From: Pseudomonadota bacterium
GTDB taxonomy: Bacteria > Myxococcota_A > Polyangia > GCA-2747355
Assembly: GCA_016711215.1 (NCBI GenBank)
Contig: JADJTL010000003.1
Coordinates: forward strand, 709,986 to 773,985
Reading direction: 5' to 3'
DNA: 64,000 nt
Part shown: piece by piece, positions 59,259 through 64,000 of the stretch
Numbering within the stretch: the stretch's first letter is position 1
Layout of the letters: each line of letters opens with the position of its first letter
Program-made: the position numbers and the translations under genes
Notes under the pieces: generated by a model
The model's database searches: none
The model's input: only the letters and a program-made list of their open reading frames with translations
What the model was told of the DNA's origin: nothing

Positions 59259-59522
59259 TCATCCTCCTTGCACGGCGACCAGCAGCTCCAGGCGATCGCC
59301 CGAGCGGAGCGCGGTCGCCGCCCAGCGCTCACGCGGTACGACGCTATCGTTGAGCGCCACGGCGATGCCTCGCCGCTCGGCATGGCCGAGTCGCGCCAGC
59401 AGCGCCTGCAGATTGGGCTCTATCAGTGCCTGGGGCGCGCCGTTGAGGGTGATCTGCGCGGACGTGTCCGAGCCGCCGCCGGCGCCGCCCGCGGGCGGCG
59501 GAAGCGCCGCGCCCCCGCTCAT
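59259..59522 (-). CDS. thiS: Sulfur-carrier protein ThiS
   Basis: The protein has 87 residues, with a beta-grasp fold (ITLNGAPQALIE, IAVALNDSVVPRE, DRLELLVAVQGG) and the essential C-terminal Gly-Gly that becomes the thiocarboxylate. An N-terminal Gly/Pro-rich extension of about 20 residues precedes it. The ATG at 59522 overlaps the thiO stop (ATGA). It is the sulfur donor for ThiG. No thiF-like activating enzyme is encoded in the window, so activation must come from elsewhere. Confidence 0.93.
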   Translation of the reverse strand: MSGGAALPPPAGGAGGGSDTSAQITLNGAPQALIEPNLQALLARLGHAERRGIAVALNDSVVPRERWAATALRSGDRLELLVAVQGG

Positions 59523-60742
59523 CGCGCGACCTCGGCGAGCGAGGGGGCGAGGGCGGCAGCGGAAGCAGCGGGCGGGGCCAGCAGGCGCTCGGGCAGGAAG
59601 GGCGCGAGCGCCGCGGGAACCTGCTCCTCGCGGATCGCCTGGGCCAGGTAGTGCGCGGTCGCTGGCGCGAGCAGGATGCCGTCGCGGTAGTGGCCGATCG
59701 CCAGGTAGAGGCCGCGGCACTCGGGCGCGGCCAGCGGACCGATCGCCGGCTGGTGGTCACGCAGCGCGGGCCGAAAGCCGACGATCAGCTCGGTCAGCGG
59801 AAGGTCGTAGATGCCGGGCAAGAGGCGCCAAGCATAGCGCAAGAGGTCGAGCGTGGCGCCAGCGGTCGAGCTGCCCTCGAAGCCTTGCTCCTCGGAGGTG
59901 GCCCCGACAAAGAGCGCGCCGTCGTCGCGCGGCACCAGGTAGACGCGTGGATTGCGCAGCGCATGGCGCAAGAGGCGGCCCCGCCCCTGCTCCAGCCGCA
60001 GCGCCTGCCCCTTGACTGGGCGCAGGCCGAGGCTCGGCAGCGGGCTCGAGAGGCCCTGCTCGCTAAAGGCCCCGGCGGCAAGCACCACGCTTCGCGCCTG
60101 CAAGCAGAAGGGCTGCCCCGTGGGATCCCTGCCGCGCACAGCCCAGCGCTCGCCCTCGCGCTCGAGTTGCTCGACCGTGAAGCCCTCGCGCAGGCTGCCC
60201 CCGAGCTGGTCGAGGGCCGCGACCAACGCGGCGGTGACCCGGCGCGGATCGGCGCGATGATCGAGCGCGATGCGCAGGCCGCCGCTGAGGCGCGACGAGA
60301 GGTGCGGCTCGCGCTCGAGCACCTCGCGCGCGGTCAAGAGGGTCGAGGCGACGCCCTTGTCGCGCTGCAGCGCCTGGACATGCTCGAGCTCGCGCAGCTC
60401 GTCGCCGTCGGCAGCGACCCAGAGCGTGCCCTCGCGCTGATAGCCGCAGCGCAGCGGCGTGAGCTGCTCGATCCCCGCGGCGAAGTCGCCCCAGCGCTGA
60501 AGGCTGTCGAGCCCGAGCTCGACCACCGCGCGCGACTGCACCTCGGCCTCGGAGATCGGCGCGATCATCCCGCCGGCGGCCTGCGTCGCGCCGCTGCCGG
60601 CGAGGCCGCGCTCGAGCACGACCGTGCGCCGAAAGCGGGCCGGTTCGCCGCCGCGCAGCAGCTCGTAGGCTACCGAGAGGCCGATGATCCCGCCGCCGAT
60701 CACCACCACGTCAGCGGGCTCTTTCGCTAGCCTCGGGCTCAT
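59519..60742 (-). CDS. thiO: Glycine oxidase ThiO
   Basis: The protein has 407 residues, an FAD-dependent DAAO-family oxidase. The dinucleotide motif VVVIGGGIIGLSVAYELL starts near residue 12. SGATQAAGGMIAPISEAE, RPVKGQALRLEQG, VYLVPRDDGALFVGAT and the C-terminal GHYRDGILLAPATA are typical of ThiO. It oxidises glycine to the iminoacetate used by ThiG, an oxygen-requiring route in contrast to ThiH. It overlaps thiDE upstream and thiS downstream by 4 bases each. Its presence implies at least some aerobic life. Confidence 0.94.
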   Translation of the reverse strand: MSPRLAKEPADVVVIGGGIIGLSVAYELLRGGEPARFRRTVVLERGLAGSGATQAAGGMIAPISEAEVQSRAVVELGLDSLQRWGDFAAGIEQLTPLRCGYQREGTLWVAADGDELRELEHVQALQRDKGVASTLLTAREVLEREPHLSSRLSGGLRIALDHRADPRRVTAALVAALDQLGGSLREGFTVEQLEREGERWAVRGRDPTGQPFCLQARSVVLAAGAFSEQGLSSPLPSLGLRPVKGQALRLEQGRGRLLRHALRNPRVYLVPRDDGALFVGATSEEQGFEGSSTAGATLDLLRYAWRLLPGIYDLPLTELIVGFRPALRDHQPAIGPLAAPECRGLYLAIGHYRDGILLAPATAHYLAQAIREEQVPAALAPFLPERLLAPPAASAAALAPSLAEVAR

Positions 60743-62220
60743 CCGCTGCTCCTGAGATCGAAGGCCTCGATCGCCTCACGCAAGCGCCGCGTCGCCGCCG
60801 CGGGGTCCGGCTGGCAGACGACCGCAGCCGTCGCCGCCACGCCCCAGGCGCCGGCCTCGAGCACCCCCGCCACGCGCTCGGCGGTGATCCCACCGATGGC
60901 GATCACGGGCTTGTCGACGGCGGCGACGATCGCCGCCAGGCCGTCGAGGCCCAGCGTCGCGGCCGGCCGCGCCTTGCTGTGCGTCTCGAAGACGGGGCCG
61001 ACGCCGAGGTAGTCAACGGGGGCCTGCGCCAGCGCGCGCGCCTCCTCGAGGCTGTTCGCGGTCGCGCCCACCCAGGCCGCCCCACCGAGCAGGCGCCGCA
61101 CCAGCGCGGGCTCCGGGTCGTCGCGACCGACGTGCAAACCCTCCGCCTGCGCCGCTAGGGCCACGTCGAGCCGATCGTCCACCACGAGCGGGAGTTGCCG
61201 CGGCGCCAGCTCCGCCCGCATCGCCTGCGCCAGCGCGATCAGCTCACGCGTGGCCCGCGGGCGCTTCTCCCGCAGCTGTACCGCGTCGGCGCCGCCCTCC
61301 GCGGCGAGGCGCGCCAGCTCCACGTGCGTGTAGCGCGCTTGCTGCTGCTCGTCGGTGATGACGTGCAAGCGGGGCAGCGGACGCGGGGCGGGAGCGGCGG
61401 TGGGCACCCAGCCCGCACCGGCCTGGCGCAGGAAGAAGAAGTGATCGGTGGGGCCGTGGCCAGCGCCCAGGCCCGGCGCGGCGCCGATCGCCAGGGTCAC
61501 GTACTGTTTGGCCTGCGCCACAGCCTGAGCCAACGCATGGCCCTGCGCGAGCAGCGTGGCGATCGCGGCCGAGAAGGTGCAGCCCGTCCCATGCGTGTGG
61601 CGCGAGGCGAGCCGCTCACCCTCGAAGCGTTGCTCACCGGCGGCCGTGACCAGCACGTCGATCGCGCGGTCGGAGCGCAGGTCGCCGCCGGTCACGACGA
61701 CGGCGCGCGCGCCGCGATTGAGCAACGCGCGCGCCGCGACGGCGGCCTCGGCGGCCGTGGTCACGGGCAAGCCGGTCAGCGCGGCCGCCTCATGCCCATT
61801 GGGGGTGACGACGGTGGCCAAGGGCAGCAGCTCATCCGCGAGCGCCGCCAGGCCGGCGGCATCGAGGAGGCTGTCGCCGCTGGTCGCGCGCCCGACGGGA
61901 TCGAGCACGAAGTGCGCAGGCGCCTGCTCGCGCATCAGCGCCGCGACGACACGCACGACCTCGCGCCCACCGAGCATGCCGCTCTTGACCGCGCGGATCG
62001 GCAGGTCGGCGAAGAGCGAGCGGAGCTGGGCGCGCACGAAGTCGGGAGCGACCGCCTGCGCGGCCTGCACGCCGCGGGTGTTCTGCGCCGTCAACGCGCT
62101 GATCGCGCTGACGCCGTAGCCACCGAGCGCGGCGATGGTCTTGAGGTCGGCCTGAATCCCGGCGCCGGCGCAGGAGTCGGAGCCGGCGATGGTGAGCACG
62201 ACCGGGAGCGAGTTGCTCAT
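60739..62220 (-). CDS. thiDE: ThiD-ThiE fusion: HMP-P kinase and thiamine phosphate synthase
   Basis: The protein has 493 residues. Residues 1 to about 270 are ThiD (LTIAGSDSCAGAGIQADLKT, VLDPVGRATSGDSLL, VTPNGHEA, HGTGCTFSAAIATLLA), which phosphorylates hydroxymethylpyrimidine phosphate. After a short linker, residues about 285-490 are a ThiE-type barrel (LHVITDEQQQ, AVQLREK, LVVDDRLDVAL, GVGPVFETHSKA, VIAIGGI), which joins pyrimidine and thiazole. It leads the operon thiDE-thiO-thiS-thiG-thiE/tenI. No thiC is present here and no TPP riboswitch is visible upstream. Confidence 0.95.
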   Translation of the reverse strand: MSNSLPVVLTIAGSDSCAGAGIQADLKTIAALGGYGVSAISALTAQNTRGVQAAQAVAPDFVRAQLRSLFADLPIRAVKSGMLGGREVVRVVAALMREQAPAHFVLDPVGRATSGDSLLDAAGLAALADELLPLATVVTPNGHEAAALTGLPVTTAAEAAVAARALLNRGARAVVVTGGDLRSDRAIDVLVTAAGEQRFEGERLASRHTHGTGCTFSAAIATLLAQGHALAQAVAQAKQYVTLAIGAAPGLGAGHGPTDHFFFLRQAGAGWVPTAAPAPRPLPRLHVITDEQQQARYTHVELARLAAEGGADAVQLREKRPRATRELIALAQAMRAELAPRQLPLVVDDRLDVALAAQAEGLHVGRDDPEPALVRRLLGGAAWVGATANSLEEARALAQAPVDYLGVGPVFETHSKARPAATLGLDGLAAIVAAVDKPVIAIGGITAERVAGVLEAGAWGVAATAAVVCQPDPAAATRRLREAIEAFDLRSSG

Positions 62221-62428
62221 CCCCGGCGCTCGCCACCACGCGGCGACGCGCGGCCTGCGGCGGCCCAGCGCGACAGCGCCAATACCGGCGTCTTCGACCG
62301 GATCATTTCAACATCGTTTCTAGCGGATCACCTGACCGGAACAGCTCCTGTGCTCAAGGCCCGGCGCCGCCGGGCGGGAGTATACGCCCGAGCGAAGGGG
62401 TCGCAAGCGCGGCCTCGACTGTCAACGC

Positions 62429-63544
62429 CTAGCTCAGGCGCGCAGCCACGAGCGTCAGATCGTCGTCGAGACGAATCGCGCCGCTGTGGCCGAGCAAGCG
62501 GCGCTCGAGCGTGGCGAGGCTCGCGGCCGAGCCGTCGAAGCGCAGCGTCTGCAGCAGCGCCAGCAGGCCTTCGGAGCCCAACGGCTCGCCGCTCGCGGCG
62601 CTCTGCTCGATCGCGACGTCGCTGCAGAGCAGCAGGCGATCGCCGGGCGCCAACGCCTGGCGATGCACCTGGTAGCGCGTCCCCGCGAAGAGCCCAAGGG
62701 GCACGCCCTCGGCCTCGAGCACCGAGCCGCCCCCATCGCTGGAGAACCAGAGCGGCGGCGGGTGACCGGCGCTGGCGAAGGTGAAGGAGCGCGCGCCGAG
62801 ATCGATGACCCCCGCCAAGGCGGTGGCGAAGTCCTCCGCACGCTGCAAGACACTGCGCAGACGCTCACTCATCGCCGCGAGCAGGGCCGCGGGCTCGCCC
62901 CATTGGGCGCGCAGCTCCTCCCAGAGCATACGGAGCTGCATCGTATAGAGCGCGGCCGCCACGCCATGACCCGTGACATCGGCGATCAACACGGCGTAGC
63001 GGTCGGCGTCGAGGCGATCGACGCGGTGAAAGTCGCCGCCGACGAAGTCGAGCGGCGTCGCGCGCGCCGCGAAGCTGATGCGCTGATCGGCAGGCAGGTC
63101 GAGACGCACGGCGTGGCGTTGAATCGCCGCCGCGCGCTCGAGATCGTCGAGCAACCCCGTCGAGTCGCGGAAGACCTCGACCCCACCGACCACGCGCCCT
63201 TCGAGATCACGCAAGGGCGCGACCGAAACCTCGGTAGGCAGGCGCGTGCCGCCCTTCTTACGCGCGAAAATGATCAGCGGTCGCCGGCTGGCCTTCCCGG
63301 TGCTGATCGCGCGCTGCAGTGGGCAGGTCTCGCAGCCGCAGAGCCGACGTCCGTCCTTGTCGACGTGCGCCAATATGCCACCGAAGCACGAACGGCCGAG
63401 CACCTCTTCGGCGCGATAGCCGGTGATGCGCTCGGCGGCGCGATTCCAATAGATGATGCGGCGGTGCTTGTCCGTCGCGTAGACCCCATCGGCCAGCGCA
63501 TCAAGCAGCTTGGCTGGCTCGACCAACGTCGCTTCGCGATCCAT
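62429..63544 (-). CDS. PAS-SpoIIE phosphatase signalling protein
   Basis: The protein has 371 residues. A PAS domain (about 8-130) has the CGCETCPLQ cysteine cluster (about residues 69-75) seen in PAS domains of the PAS_9/PAS_4 type; it may bind metal or a cofactor. The C-terminal PP2C-like SpoIIE domain (about 145-370) has GGDFHRVDRLDADRYAVLIADVTGHG (split here by description at the DVTGHG motif), ASAGHPPPLWF and LDDDLTLVA, with the metal-binding aspartates. It should dephosphorylate an anti-anti-sigma-type partner in response to the PAS signal. GGGGAG lies before the ATG at 63544. Confidence 0.9.
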   Translation of the reverse strand: MDREATLVEPAKLLDALADGVYATDKHRRIIYWNRAAERITGYRAEEVLGRSCFGGILAHVDKDGRRLCGCETCPLQRAISTGKASRRPLIIFARKKGGTRLPTEVSVAPLRDLEGRVVGGVEVFRDSTGLLDDLERAAAIQRHAVRLDLPADQRISFAARATPLDFVGGDFHRVDRLDADRYAVLIADVTGHGVAAALYTMQLRMLWEELRAQWGEPAALLAAMSERLRSVLQRAEDFATALAGVIDLGARSFTFASAGHPPPLWFSSDGGGSVLEAEGVPLGLFAGTRYQVHRQALAPGDRLLLCSDVAIEQSAASGEPLGSEGLLALLQTLRFDGSAASLATLERRLLGHSGAIRLDDDLTLVAARLS

Positions 63545-63709
63545 CCAGCTCCCCTCGTCGCCGGCGCGCGGCGCCAGCGCCCATTGTATCAGCTGCGCGC
63601 AGCAGCTTGCGCGTATCCGGTTGCGAGCACCAGCCAGCGCCAGATTGCGTGCGCGCGCGGCCAGCCCCCGCGCTGGATCAGTCGGCGAGCGATCTGCTAT
63701 GACCCTCGC

Positions 63710-64000
63710 GTGATCCTCCCGATCGGCGACCAGCCCAACCCGCGCGGCTTCACGCCCTGGGTAACCTATGGCCTGATCGCGATCAACGTCGCCATCTTCG
63801 TGCTGATCTCCCTGCCCTTGATGGGACGCGGCGCTGACCCCAGCGACCCCGCCACCCAGGACTACCTGCGCCTGCTCTTCCGCGGTCAGGGAGAGGTCGA
63901 CCTGCTCAGCGTCACGCAGGCTCTGCGCCGCATCAGCGCCTACGACATCTTCGTGCTGCGGTGGGGCTACCGGCCCGCCGCGCCGAGCTTGCTGACACTC
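63710..64000 (+). CDS. Rhomboid-family intramembrane protease, 5' part
   Basis: The frame is open from a GTG at 63710 to the right edge (97 codons). It begins VILPIGDQPNPRGFTPWVTY, followed by a first membrane helix (LIAINVAIFVLISLPL), as in bacterial rhomboid proteases, whose catalytic Ser and His lie further downstream outside the window. A loop rich in Asp and Arg follows. The assignment rests on the N-terminal pattern alone. Confidence 0.7.
   Translation, partial: MILPIGDQPNPRGFTPWVTYGLIAINVAIFVLISLPLMGRGADPSDPATQDYLRLLFRGQGEVDLLSVTQALRRISAYDIFVLRWGYRPAAPSLLTL

Noticed and set aside
62221..62428. TPP riboswitch upstream of thiDE
   Set aside because: Neither strand shows the CTGAGA element or the second conserved THI-box half in this gap.
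59651..62784. Plus-strand open frames of 359 and 529 codons across the thiamine operon
   Set aside because: Both are antisense to thiO and thiDE, which have complete family motifs.

Overview
The window is very GC-rich, densely coded DNA from a diderm bacterium. The evidence for an outer membrane is an OmpA-type protein with calcium-binding repeats, an FtsEX-EnvC division cluster and many lipoproteins. The gene set (double-FHA protein, propeller proteins, PAS kinases, a SpoIIE-type phosphatase, B12-dependent ribonucleotide reductase) suggests Myxococcota or another former deltaproteobacterial lineage. That placement is inference from gene content only.

Layout. 1-7.0 kb: a secreted pair (BNR/VPS10-type propeller plus a neighbour sharing its C-terminal domain), a small Cys-rich protein, an OmpA/TSP3 protein and a TIM-barrel protein. 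7.0-12.7 kb: double-FHA/TPR protein and ftsE-ftsX-envC-polysaccharide deacetylase. 12.7-17.8 kb: nrdJ behind a control region with a DnaA box, two NrdR-like boxes and a promoter, then a metallophosphoesterase and tRNA-Ala(CGC).

17.8-37.8 kb is an accessory island beginning beside the tRNA. It holds a REP-associated (RAYT/Y1) transposase element, then a promoter and HTH gene leading a tightly overlapping run: hsdM, hsdS, a chimeric AAA/HEPN gene, an Abi-C gene, rhuM, hsdR and a three-gene ABC-3C-type conflict system. A second, minus-strand module of four overlapping genes (YhcG-type nuclease, two helical proteins, a winged-helix protein) follows. It lies between two direct repeat blocks with identically spaced GTAAAC motifs and is the best candidate here for an undescribed system. 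Four genes of the first run (hsdS, AAA/HEPN, hsdR, the ABC-3C ATPase) each carry one 1-2 base deletion, so decay, switching and assembly error must be told apart.

37.8-45.6 kb: oxidoreductase, TauE-type permease, short-chain dehydrogenase, and an operon of secreted protein, VWA protein, histidine kinase and response regulator. 45.6-48.2 kb: two broken RAYT copies and a long array of short repeats. 48.2-53.2 kb: PAS kinase, a hypothetical gene, a vapBC pair with a probable leaderless promoter, duplicated remnants of a DUF4143-type gene and an irregular repeat array. 53.2-57.5 kb: three exported, mostly lipoprotein-like hypotheticals, one with a 13-bp tandem repeat before its start. 57.7-62.2 kb: the thiamine operon thiDE-thiO-thiS-thiG-thiE/tenI. 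The right edge has a PAS/SpoIIE phosphatase and the start of a rhomboid protease.
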